Shown in pieces: positions 1 to 7,021 of a stretch of 12,084 nucleotides of DNA. Numbering within the stretch: position 1 is the stretch's first letter; each line of letters begins with the position of its first letter. A program made the translations under genes and the position numbers. This DNA is from JACNIZ01 sp964344765 (GTDB lineage Bacteria; Planctomycetota; UBA1135), in NCBI GenBank assembly GCA_964344765.1, contig CAYFOM010000063.1:1-12084 (forward strand), given 5' to 3'. A model generated the notes under the pieces. It was not told the DNA's origin. It did no database searches and saw only the letters and a program-made list of their open reading frames with translations.

Positions 1-51
1 TGGAAGGCATTTGATGAGTCTGCTGCTTTTTACAGAAAAGATGTTGCTTGA
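1..51 (+). CDS. Possible 3' end of an upstream gene (partial)
   Basis: Frame 1 is open from the first base to a TGA at 49-51 and would give 16 residues ending in AAFYRKDVA. Nothing in so short a piece identifies a family. The stretch is AT-richer than the genes that follow. Part of it (29-45) nearly matches, in inverted orientation, a segment close to the right-hand end of the window, so it could be the edge of a mobile element instead of an ordinary gene. The call rests only on an open frame at the window edge and is weak. Confidence 0.25.
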   Translation, partial: WKAFDESAAFYRKDVA

Positions 52-72
52 TCCGTGATTTTTGCCGATAAA
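44..72 (+). promoter_or_regulatory. Weak sigma70-like promoter candidate for the lipoprotein gene
   Basis: TTGCTT (44-49, three of six consensus bases) and GATAAA (67-72, four of six) are separated by 17 bases and lie about 45 bases before the lipoprotein start. The match is poor at both boxes, and the region overlaps the possible end of an upstream gene, so this is only the best candidate in the interval. Confidence 0.2.
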
Positions 73-116
73 GAATTGGCATCCTCCCCAGTCGGACCGC
101 CCTCCGAGGAAAAATC

Positions 117-548
117 ATGATTCGCAACCTGCTCCTTTCGGCCCTCTTGCTGCTGCCGGCCTGCTCCAGCGCAGTCGCCCCTGATGAAACCTTCGAAGCC
201 CAAGAGGTCGCCTGGAACGACGGCGACCTGGAAACCTTCGTCGAGATCGGCTACGACGACTCCGATTCGACGACCTTCTTCTCGGGCGACACTCGACTGG
301 ATGGCTTCGACGCGATCCTTTCGCACTTCAAGAAGAGTTATCGCAAAGGCGGCAAGGAGATGGGCGAACTCAGCTACTCCGATATCGATGTCGAGATGCT
401 CGGCGAAGATCACGCGTTGGTGCGCGGACGCTGGCGCTTGATTCTGTCAGGCGGCGTTTGGATTGGCGGCTGGTTCACCGCAGTGATGATTGAAGGCGGC
501 GACGGCTGGCGCATTATCCACGATCACACCAGCACTCCGCAGGACTAA
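117..548 (+). CDS. Small lipoprotein with SnoaL/DUF4440-like (NTF2-fold) domain
   Basis: A 143-residue protein of unknown specific role. Residues 1-15 form a lipoprotein signal peptide: one Arg near the start, a leucine-rich core, and lipobox LPAC with the modifiable cysteine at 16. The residues after it are Ser-Ser, which would allow outer-membrane sorting in a Gram-negative cell. The rest resembles the NTF2-like DUF4440/SnoaL group. It has an early acidic helix (FEAQEVAWNDGDLETFVEIG), a central phrase ALVRGRWRL and a closing GDGWRIIHDHTS, which is the family's usual last strand with its conserved His. Such domains bind small ligands or act as isomerases or accessory subunits, and no catalytic set can be assigned here. 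The start is supported by GAGGA at 106-110, six bases before ATG. The gene is convergent with the symporter, 32 bases apart, and no strong terminator hairpin is visible between them. Confidence 0.85.
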   Translation: MIRNLLLSALLLLPACSSAVAPDETFEAQEVAWNDGDLETFVEIGYDDSDSTTFFSGDTRLDGFDAILSHFKKSYRKGGKEMGELSYSDIDVEMLGEDHALVRGRWRLILSGGVWIGGWFTAVMIEGGDGWRIIHDHTSTPQD

Positions 549-580
549 CCTCGCCAGTTGCTGCCGAATAGCGCCCGAAT

Positions 581-1978
581 CTAGCGGCGGCGCGAACCCA
601 GCCAAGCCGGAATCGAGGCGGCGCAAAATGCAGGTACCAACTCATAAAGCGCGCCCTTGAGAACCGGTGTGAAATACCAAACCAAGGTCACAGCGAAGCC
701 GGTCCAGATCGATGCCAGCGCAGCCTTGGGTTGAATAGGACCGCGCAATAATCGCACCAAAAGCAGCGGGCCGAAGGCAGCACCCAAGCCGCTCCACGCG
801 AATAACACCGTATTGAAGATGGTTTCGTCGACGTTGAGCGCGGCGAGAATCGCGACGATGCTAATGCCGATGATCGCCGCACGGTCGAGTCCGACTTTGC
901 GCCTGGAAGAACGCCGCGGCAGGTCATGGGCGACGGTGGATCCACACACCAACAGCTGACTATCGGCGGTCGACATGATCGCCGAAAGCACCGCAGCGAC
1001 GATGACGCCGGCAACCACCGGCGGGAATAGTTCGGTGGTTAGTTTCAGCAGGATGGTCTCGCCGTCGGCAAGCTCGGCGGTCATGACTCGGCCGCACCAA
1101 CCGGCCAGCAACATGCCGCTGTAAATAATCAGGCCCCATCCCATCGTGATCCAGGTGCCGCGGCGCACATCTTCGTCGGAGCGCAGCGCCATGTAGCGAT
1201 TGACCACGTGCGGTTGGCCGGGGTATCCAAGGCCGATGCCCAACGTGCCGACGATGAATGCAATCAACGTCCAGCCGTGATTGCCGCGGAACCAGTCGAC
1301 GTATTTGGGATCCAGCGCCGCCAATCCGTCGAACATATTGCCAAAGCCGCCGACGTGAATCAGCGCGCCGATCGGCACCACCGCCGCGGCTACCGCCATC
1401 ACCAAGCCTTGAATCAAATCGCTGACCGAAGCTGCCCAAAACCCGCCGGACATGGTGTAAATCAACACAATGCCGCCGCCGATCCAAACCGCTTTGGCAA
1501 AGTCCATGTCCAAAGTTCCGGCGAAGGTTTTACCCGCTGCTTGGAATTGCGAAGCCACGTAAACGCCCAGCGAAAGCAGAATGACGATCGACGCACTCAC
1601 CGAAATCGCTCGGCCAATTTCCTTCGGCGCGCCGTGAGCCAGTATTTCGGTCAACGTCACCGTGTTGGTTTCCAGCGACAGCCTGCGCAACGGCCGGGCG
1701 ACCACAAACCAATTCAGCGCAAAACCGGACATGCACGCCGGCAGCAGCCAAACCGCCGATAAACCGTAGGTGTATGCGGCACCGCTGACCCCCAAAAGCG
1801 TCCAAGCCGACGACGACGAGGCCGCCGAACTGATCGACGCCACCCACGGCCCCAATCCGCGTCCGCCTAGGTAAAAGTCTTCGCCATCTTTGCTGCGGCG
1901 CGCCGCCCAAAAGCCGATGCTGAGCAGCAAGATCTTGTAGAAGATCAGCGTGGCGATCAGGGAGACGGTGGGATCCAT
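581..1978 (-). CDS. putP: Sodium/solute symporter of the SSS family, PutP-like
   Basis: A 465-residue inner-membrane protein with many hydrophobic segments, belonging to the sodium:solute symporter family and closest by eye to the Na+/proline symporter PutP. Matching phrases are YLGGRGLGP, with Arg40 at the same number as in E. coli PutP; GGFWAASVSDLIQGLVM, the family signature; GLGYPGQPHVVNRYMA; and LSAIMSTADSQLLVCGS, which keeps the Ser-Thr pair of the PutP Na+ site. Unlike E. coli PutP, the segment aligned with ASDMSGW reads ASSSSAW, so the position of Asp55, important for Na+ in PutP, is Ser. Proline as substrate is therefore plausible but unproven. The C-terminus is some 35 residues shorter than in E. 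coli. No clear Shine-Dalgarno precedes the ATG at 1978. The gene is divergent from the GMC oxidoreductase across 82 bases. Confidence 0.85.
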   Translation of the reverse strand: MDPTVSLIATLIFYKILLLSIGFWAARRSKDGEDFYLGGRGLGPWVASISSAASSSSAWTLLGVSGAAYTYGLSAVWLLPACMSGFALNWFVVARPLRRLSLETNTVTLTEILAHGAPKEIGRAISVSASIVILLSLGVYVASQFQAAGKTFAGTLDMDFAKAVWIGGGIVLIYTMSGGFWAASVSDLIQGLVMAVAAAVVPIGALIHVGGFGNMFDGLAALDPKYVDWFRGNHGWTLIAFIVGTLGIGLGYPGQPHVVNRYMALRSDEDVRRGTWITMGWGLIIYSGMLLAGWCGRVMTAELADGETILLKLTTELFPPVVAGVIVAAVLSAIMSTADSQLLVCGSTVAHDLPRRSSRRKVGLDRAAIIGISIVAILAALNVDETIFNTVLFAWSGLGAAFGPLLLVRLLRGPIQPKAALASIWTGFAVTLVWYFTPVLKGALYELVPAFCAASIPAWLGSRRR

Positions 1979-2060
1979 GGTGGTGGCACGGGTGGCGCGG
2001 GCTGCGACGAGGCTTCACCCTAACGCCAAGCCGCGATCTATGCCGCTGCTAAGCTAAGTC

Positions 2061-3689
2061 ATGCCCGCCACTGCTCCCCATTATGACTGGATCGTGATTG
2101 GATCCGGTTTCGGCGGTAGCGTCAGCGCCCTGCGCTTGGCGGAAAAAGGCTATTCGGTATTGGTGCTGGAGCAGGGCAAGGAGTTCGCCGCCAAGGACTT
2201 CGCCAAGAGCAATTGGAATTTGAAGCGTTGGATGTGGCGGCCGCGGTTGGGCATGCGCGGGATCTTTCGCATGACCTTTTTTCGCCACGTGACGGTGTTG
2301 AGCGGCGTCGGCGTTGGTGGTGGTTCGTTGGTTTACGCAAACACACTGCCGTCGCCACAAGATGCTTTTTATGATTCGCCGGGCTGGGCCGAGTTGGCGG
2401 ATTGGAAAACCGAATTGGCACCGCATTATCAAACCGCGTTGCGCATGTTGGGCGCGAATGAGGTGCCGTTTGAAACCCCATCGGATCAGGCGCTGCGCGA
2501 GGTTGCGGTTGAGATTGGTCAGGAGGGTGAGCTTCAACCCGCGCGCGTCGGCGTTTGGTTCGGCGAAGAAGGTGTGACTGTTCCCGACCCCTATTTCGAC
2601 GGCGCCGGACCCGACCGCACCGGTTGCACGCGTTGCGGCGCCTGCATGGTGGGTTGCCGCGAAGGCGCGAAAAATACGCTGGATCGAAATTACTTGTACT
2701 TGGCGCGCAAGTTGGGCGCCGAAGTTTTGGCCGAAACCACTGTCACTGCGGTGCGCCCGGACGCGGCTGATGGAACTGACTTAGATCATTCGAACCCTAA
2801 GCCCGTCGCCCCCACCACTATCGAGGCGGTGCAACGCGTCGGCGCATTCCGACACAAAAAGCTGAGGCTCAGCGCCGATCGCGTCGTCTTCGCCGGCGGG
2901 GTTTTAGGCAGCGTCGATCTGTTGATGAAGATGAAAGCCGACGCCCACGGCATGCCCGATTTATCGGATCGGTTAGGCGATCGCGTGCGCACCAACTCCG
3001 AAAGTTTGCTCGGCGTTTCAACGGTTGGCGAACCGGATCAATCCAAAGGCGTGGCGATCGGCAGCGTGATGCATGTGGATGAACGCACCTCGCTAGAAAC
3101 GGTGCGTTTTCCTGCAGGCTCCGGCTTGTTCCGTTTGTTAATGGCACCACACGGGGTCGGCTCCAATGCCATCAAGCGGTTTCTAAACGTCGGCGGTCAA
3201 CTACTGCGCCGACCGCTGCGCTGGCTGCGTGCTTACGCGGTGCGCGATTGGGCTAAGCAAACGGTGATTCTGCTCTACATGCAAAGCGAAGAAGAAACCA
3301 TGCGTTTGCGCAGAAGCAGATTGGGCGGCATGCAGACGGTGGTGCAATCCGGGCGCGGGCCAACGGCGGATATGCCGGGAGCCGCCGACTTATCGCGGCG
3401 CATGGCGGCCAAACTGGGTGGCGTGGTTGGATGTTTACTGCCCGAGACCTTGTTCTCGCGGCCCACTACCGCGCATATTTTGGGCGGTTGCGTCATGGGC
3501 GCCGACGCCGACAGCGGCGTGATTGATGTGGACCACCGCATCTTTGGTTACCCGCAGCACTTGGTAATTGACGGCTCGGCGGTATCCGCTAATCCGGGAG
3601 TCAATCCGTCGCTGACGATCACCGCAATGGCCGAACGCGCAATGAGCAAGGTGCCGGCGAAAAAAGCAGCTTCCAGTCCTGGACCTTAG
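2061..3689 (+). CDS. GMC-family FAD oxidoreductase, cholesterol-oxidase-like, with four-Cys motif
   Basis: A 542-residue flavoprotein of the glucose-methanol-choline oxidoreductase family, oxidising an alcohol (possibly a sterol) with FAD. The dinucleotide-binding motif is GSGFGG at 14-19, with the ribose-binding Glu at about 37. A second FAD contact is GVGVGGGSLVYAN. The C-terminal catalytic pattern has His472 in TTAHILGG and Asn515 in NPGVNPSLTITAMAERA, the usual GMC His/Asn pair. Cys189, 192, 195 and 199 form CxxCxxCxxxC in CTRCGACMVGC, as in the mycobacterial ChoD-like subgroup; this spacing could hold an iron-sulfur cluster. There is no signal peptide, so it is probably cytoplasmic. The substrate cannot be read from sequence. 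No strong ribosome-binding site precedes the ATG. The stop overlaps the stop of meaB on the other strand by four bases. Confidence 0.9.
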   Translation: MPATAPHYDWIVIGSGFGGSVSALRLAEKGYSVLVLEQGKEFAAKDFAKSNWNLKRWMWRPRLGMRGIFRMTFFRHVTVLSGVGVGGGSLVYANTLPSPQDAFYDSPGWAELADWKTELAPHYQTALRMLGANEVPFETPSDQALREVAVEIGQEGELQPARVGVWFGEEGVTVPDPYFDGAGPDRTGCTRCGACMVGCREGAKNTLDRNYLYLARKLGAEVLAETTVTAVRPDAADGTDLDHSNPKPVAPTTIEAVQRVGAFRHKKLRLSADRVVFAGGVLGSVDLLMKMKADAHGMPDLSDRLGDRVRTNSESLLGVSTVGEPDQSKGVAIGSVMHVDERTSLETVRFPAGSGLFRLLMAPHGVGSNAIKRFLNVGGQLLRRPLRWLRAYAVRDWAKQTVILLYMQSEEETMRLRRSRLGGMQTVVQSGRGPTADMPGAADLSRRMAAKLGGVVGCLLPETLFSRPTTAHILGGCVMGADADSGVIDVDHRIFGYPQHLVIDGSAVSANPGVNPSLTITAMAERAMSKVPAKKAASSPGP

Positions 3690-4687
3690 TCAGAACTCAA
3701 AAACTCGGCGAGCAAATCCATCGCCCCTTGCGTCGGCGGTAGCTTGCGTGCTTTGACGTTGGCTTCAATCTGTCCAAGTTTGGCCTGCACACCGGGATGG
3801 TTGCGGAACTGCTCCAGCAAGCGCTCTTCAATTTGCTCCCACAGCCAGCGACTGCGTTGCTCATCGCGACGCTGATGCCATTCGCCGCCGTCGAGCAAGG
3901 CCTGTTTGTGCTGCAAAATCATTTGCCACAAGTCCCCCAAGCCCTCGCCGTGCAATCCGCTCAACGCAACCGCCGATGGCTGCCAATGCTGCGAGCGGGT
4001 ACGCAAATAATGCAACGCCGCAGTGTAATCACGCACCGCTTGCCGTGCTTTGACTTGATTATCGCCATCGGCTTTGTTGACGGCGATGACGTCGGCGAGT
4101 TCGAGTATGCCTTTTTTGATTCCTTGCAGCTCGTCGCCGGCGCCGGGCAGCATCAACACGAGGAAAAAGTCGACCATTTGCGAAACCAAAGTTTCGGATT
4201 GGCCGACGCCGACGGTTTCCACCAGCACCACGTCGTAGCCGGCGGCTTCGCACAGCAAAAGCGTTTCGCGAGTGCGACGGGCGACGCCGCCGAGAGTGGT
4301 GCCGCTTGGGGAGGGCCGGATGAAGGCGCGTTCGTGCAGCGCCAACTCGTTCATGCGCGCTTTATCACCAAGAATGCTGCCGCCGCTGACCGTCGAGGAC
4401 GGATCCACCGCCAACACGGCAACCTTGTGGCCATGCTCGAGCAAGTGCATGCCGAAGCTTTCCAAAAAGGTGGACTTCCCCACCCCCGGCACACCAGTCA
4501 CGCCGATGCGATGCGCACCGCCGCAATCCGGCAGCAACAAGCGCAACAATTCCTGCGCCTGCTGCTGATGCTCGGGCCGCCGAGATTCCACCAACGTAAT
4601 CGCACGCGCCAGCAAGCCGCGGTTGCCGCCACGGATGGCGTCGGCAAGTTCGACGGGGCCGGGAAGAGCGTTCATCGCCCCCAGCAT
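3686..4687 (-). CDS. meaB: MeaB/ArgK-type G3E GTPase, methylmalonyl-CoA mutase chaperone
   Basis: A 333-residue P-loop GTPase of the G3E class. MeaB proteins bind methylmalonyl-CoA mutase, gate loading of adenosylcobalamin by GTP hydrolysis and protect the enzyme from inactivation. Seen in the sequence are Walker A GVPGVGKST at 65-73, AVDPSST at about 94-99, the switch/Walker B phrase VETVGVGQSE at 156-165, and the base-recognition motif NKAD at 204-207. The phrase SGGSILGDKARM and the following RPSPSGTTLGGVA are characteristic of MeaB. Length is normal. Two starts are possible: ATG at 4687, preceded by AAGGGG four bases away, or the fifth codon ATG at 4675, preceded by a G run. I kept the longer form. 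It lies on the same strand as mutAB but beyond an opposite-strand glycosidase, so it is probably transcribed separately. Divergent spacing from the glycosidase is only 42 bases. Confidence 0.95.
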   Translation of the reverse strand: MLGAMNALPGPVELADAIRGGNRGLLARAITLVESRRPEHQQQAQELLRLLLPDCGGAHRIGVTGVPGVGKSTFLESFGMHLLEHGHKVAVLAVDPSSTVSGGSILGDKARMNELALHERAFIRPSPSGTTLGGVARRTRETLLLCEAAGYDVVLVETVGVGQSETLVSQMVDFFLVLMLPGAGDELQGIKKGILELADVIAVNKADGDNQVKARQAVRDYTAALHYLRTRSQHWQPSAVALSGLHGEGLGDLWQMILQHKQALLDGGEWHQRRDEQRSRWLWEQIEERLLEQFRNHPGVQAKLGQIEANVKARKLPPTQGAMDLLAEFLSSD

Positions 4688-4729
4688 AGCGCCCCTTGTT
4701 TTTTGATTGATTGAGAGCCAAACTCAAGC

Positions 4730-6988
4730 ATGGCTTTGTTGGCAACTCTCGCACTCTTTGCAACCGCGCTGCAACTGTCCACCCCGTGGACCGCCGACGT
4801 CGACCCAACCGCACCGTGGCCGGAACACCCGCGGCCTCAGTTTCAGCGCGAGGGCTGGACTTCGCTGAATGGCGAGTGGGATTTTTCGGCTGAAGGATTA
4901 GACATTCCGGCGGAGAATTGGAGCGGGAAGATTTTGGTGCCGTTCGCGGTGGAATCTCAGCTATCCGGAATCCACCAACCGGTGACTGGTCAAAGGCTCG
5001 AGTACCGCAAGTCGATTATTTTTCCCGAGCAGAAGAATTCCAATCGCTTGCTCCTTCACTTCGATGCGGTCGATTGGCAAGCAGAAGTGTTTCTCGACAA
5101 CCAATCGCTCGGCTCGCATAGAGGTGGCTACGACCCGTTTACCGTTGAGATCCCCGAAGCCGCCCGCGATGGCAAGCAGCACCAGCTAAGAATTAAGGTT
5201 CGCGATATCGCCGACGTTACTGGGATGCCGCATGGCAAGCAAACGCGAGAGCCAAAAGGGATTTGGTACACCTCGACTTCTGGCATTTGGCAAAGCGTCT
5301 GGCTGGAGCAAGTGGGCTCCAGCTATTTGAAAGATCTCAAGCTAAACGGCAGCTACCTATCCGAGACTTTTAACTTTGATGTAGATGTCGACGGCCCCAC
5401 CGATGGATTGAGGCTGCAATACACCATTACACAAATGGCAGGGTTGGGTGACCCGGCTGACGGCCTCGCCCTGCACGGCGATGGACCACCGCAAAAAGGC
5501 AGCCTTGGGTTACGCAATGGCGGATTTCGCGACTCGATCCAAATCGAGTCCGCGGCACCATGGACTCCGGATCATCCCAATTTGTACCTGATGGAAATGG
5601 AGCTCGTCCGCAATGGTTGGCCGGTGGACAAGGTGCAAACCTATTTTGGCTTACGCGACCTACATCGGCGCAAAGACGCCACCGGCAAACCAAGACTGTA
5701 TTTGAATGGTGAATTTATCTTTCAACTAGGCATGCTGGATCAGGGGTTTTGGCCGGATGGGCTTTACACACCAGCCAACGACGCGGCTTTAAGGCAGGAC
5801 GTATTGGTAGCCAAGGAACTAGGTTTCAACATGCTGCGAAAGCACGTCAAAGTTGAGCCTTCTCGATGGTATGCATGGTGTGACCGCATCGGCATTATGG
5901 TTTGGCAAGACATGCCCTCCGGGGGCGAGCACATCGGCCCTTACGATCCTGACGGTAAGCGGGGTGAAGCCTCTGCCGCTCAATTTGAGATTGAGTTCGG
6001 CAACATTATTCGGGCGCTGCGCAATCATCCATCCGTGGTCGCATGGGTGCCGTTCAACGAGGGCTGGGGGCAATTCGATACGGCGCGCATTACTGCCTGG
6101 ACGCGCCAGCAGGATCCCACTCGTTGGGTCAATGCAGTCAGCGGTTGGGCCGATCGCCCAGTTGGTGACATGTTGGATATTCATTCCTATCCAGGGCCTG
6201 CAATGCCCGAGCTTGATACCGAGCGTGCCGCGGTGTTGGGTGAGTTTGGTGGATTGGGTTTACCGGTCGAAGGACACACTTGGCAGGAGAAAGAAAACTG
6301 GGGATATCGCAATTTCGACAATGCCGACGAATTGACGGCTGCTTATGAACGCTTGATGGTTGCGTTGCGACCTCTGATTGGTGAGGGGCTCAATGCCGCA
6401 GTCTATACGCAGGTGTCCGACGTCGAAGCCGAAGTCAATGGCATGATGACTTACGATCGCAAGGTTTTAAAAATGGATGCGAATCGGGTGCGTGCTGCCA
6501 ATCGCAAATTGTTCTTGCCACCGCCCACCGTTCACTTGGTGTTGCCGGATTCGCGCAAGCATGCGCAGCAATGGAGCTACACCACAACGACGCAAGCCGA
6601 TGGCTGGTGGAAGCCGGAGTTTGATGATTCCGAGTGGAAAAGCGGCGAGGGCGGATTTGGAACGGCCGGAACACCCGGTGCCGTCGTGCGAACGGTTTGG
6701 GATAGCGGGCAAATTTGGATTCGCAAAGCCTTTGGTTGGGCCGGGCCGCCCATCGGCGATTTGCATTTGCGCATTCACCACGATGAGGACTGCCAGGTTT
6801 ATCTGAACGGCACTTTGATCGCCGACCTGAAGGGTTACACCACCGGTTATGTGTTAGTACCGGTTGCCAAGCAGCATGAACAACTGCTCAACACCACGCT
6901 CAACGTCCTCGCCGCGACTTGCACGCAAACCGGTGGAGGCCAATACTTGGACTTGGGATTGGTTTTTGTGGAAGAGCAGGCGAACTGA
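4730..6988 (+). CDS. Glycoside hydrolase family 2 enzyme (beta-galactosidase/glucuronidase type)
   Basis: A 752-residue GH2 enzyme cleaving a beta-linked sugar; the exact substrate is unknown. The first 16 residues are hydrophobic (ALLATLALFATALQL) and are followed by polar sequence. This looks like a signal peptide without the usual basic start, so export is likely but not certain. In order come a jelly-roll sugar-binding domain (about 35-215, with LNGEWDFS and YRKSIIFP), an immunoglobulin-like domain (about 215-325), a TIM barrel (about 325-590) and an extra C-terminal beta domain (about 610-750, with DDSEWKSGEGGFGT and VYLNG) resembling galactose-binding folds. Catalytic residues are the acid/base Glu444 in PFNEGWG and the nucleophile Glu505 in VLGEFGG. 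The phrases LGFNMLRKHVKVEP and MVWQDMPSG are typical of a GH2 subgroup common in polysaccharide-degrading bacteria. Only a weak GAGAG precedes the ATG. It ends 33 bases from the end of mutB, convergently. Confidence 0.9.
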   Translation: MALLATLALFATALQLSTPWTADVDPTAPWPEHPRPQFQREGWTSLNGEWDFSAEGLDIPAENWSGKILVPFAVESQLSGIHQPVTGQRLEYRKSIIFPEQKNSNRLLLHFDAVDWQAEVFLDNQSLGSHRGGYDPFTVEIPEAARDGKQHQLRIKVRDIADVTGMPHGKQTREPKGIWYTSTSGIWQSVWLEQVGSSYLKDLKLNGSYLSETFNFDVDVDGPTDGLRLQYTITQMAGLGDPADGLALHGDGPPQKGSLGLRNGGFRDSIQIESAAPWTPDHPNLYLMEMELVRNGWPVDKVQTYFGLRDLHRRKDATGKPRLYLNGEFIFQLGMLDQGFWPDGLYTPANDAALRQDVLVAKELGFNMLRKHVKVEPSRWYAWCDRIGIMVWQDMPSGGEHIGPYDPDGKRGEASAAQFEIEFGNIIRALRNHPSVVAWVPFNEGWGQFDTARITAWTRQQDPTRWVNAVSGWADRPVGDMLDIHSYPGPAMPELDTERAAVLGEFGGLGLPVEGHTWQEKENWGYRNFDNADELTAAYERLMVALRPLIGEGLNAAVYTQVSDVEAEVNGMMTYDRKVLKMDANRVRAANRKLFLPPPTVHLVLPDSRKHAQQWSYTTTTQADGWWKPEFDDSEWKSGEGGFGTAGTPGAVVRTVWDSGQIWIRKAFGWAGPPIGDLHLRIHHDEDCQVYLNGTLIADLKGYTTGYVLVPVAKQHEQLLNTTLNVLAATCTQTGGGQYLDLGLVFVEEQAN

Positions 6989-6997
6989 CCCTTCCAC
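6968..6997. other. Perfect 7-base inverted repeat at the glycosidase stop codon
   Basis: GTGGAAG (6968-6974) and CTTCCAC (6991-6997) are exact inverted copies separated by 16 bases and span the stop of the GH2 gene. This is the only hairpin visible in the convergent gap between the GH2 gene and mutB. Neither strand has a U-run after the stem, so a Rho-independent terminator is not supported. The loop is long and the pairing may be chance. Confidence 0.3.
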
Positions 6998-7021
6998 TTG
7001 CCATCGATCCGCACAACCGAC

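Noticed and set aside
3797..4714. A 305-codon open frame on the plus strand across meaB
   Set aside because: It is antisense to a gene with all GTPase motifs. Its product is rich in Gln, His, Arg and Ala without recognisable domains, as expected for the mirror frame of a GC-rich gene.
6968..6997. Rho-independent terminator for the GH2 gene or mutB
   Set aside because: The stem is real but only seven pairs with a 16-base loop, and there is no following U-run on either strand.
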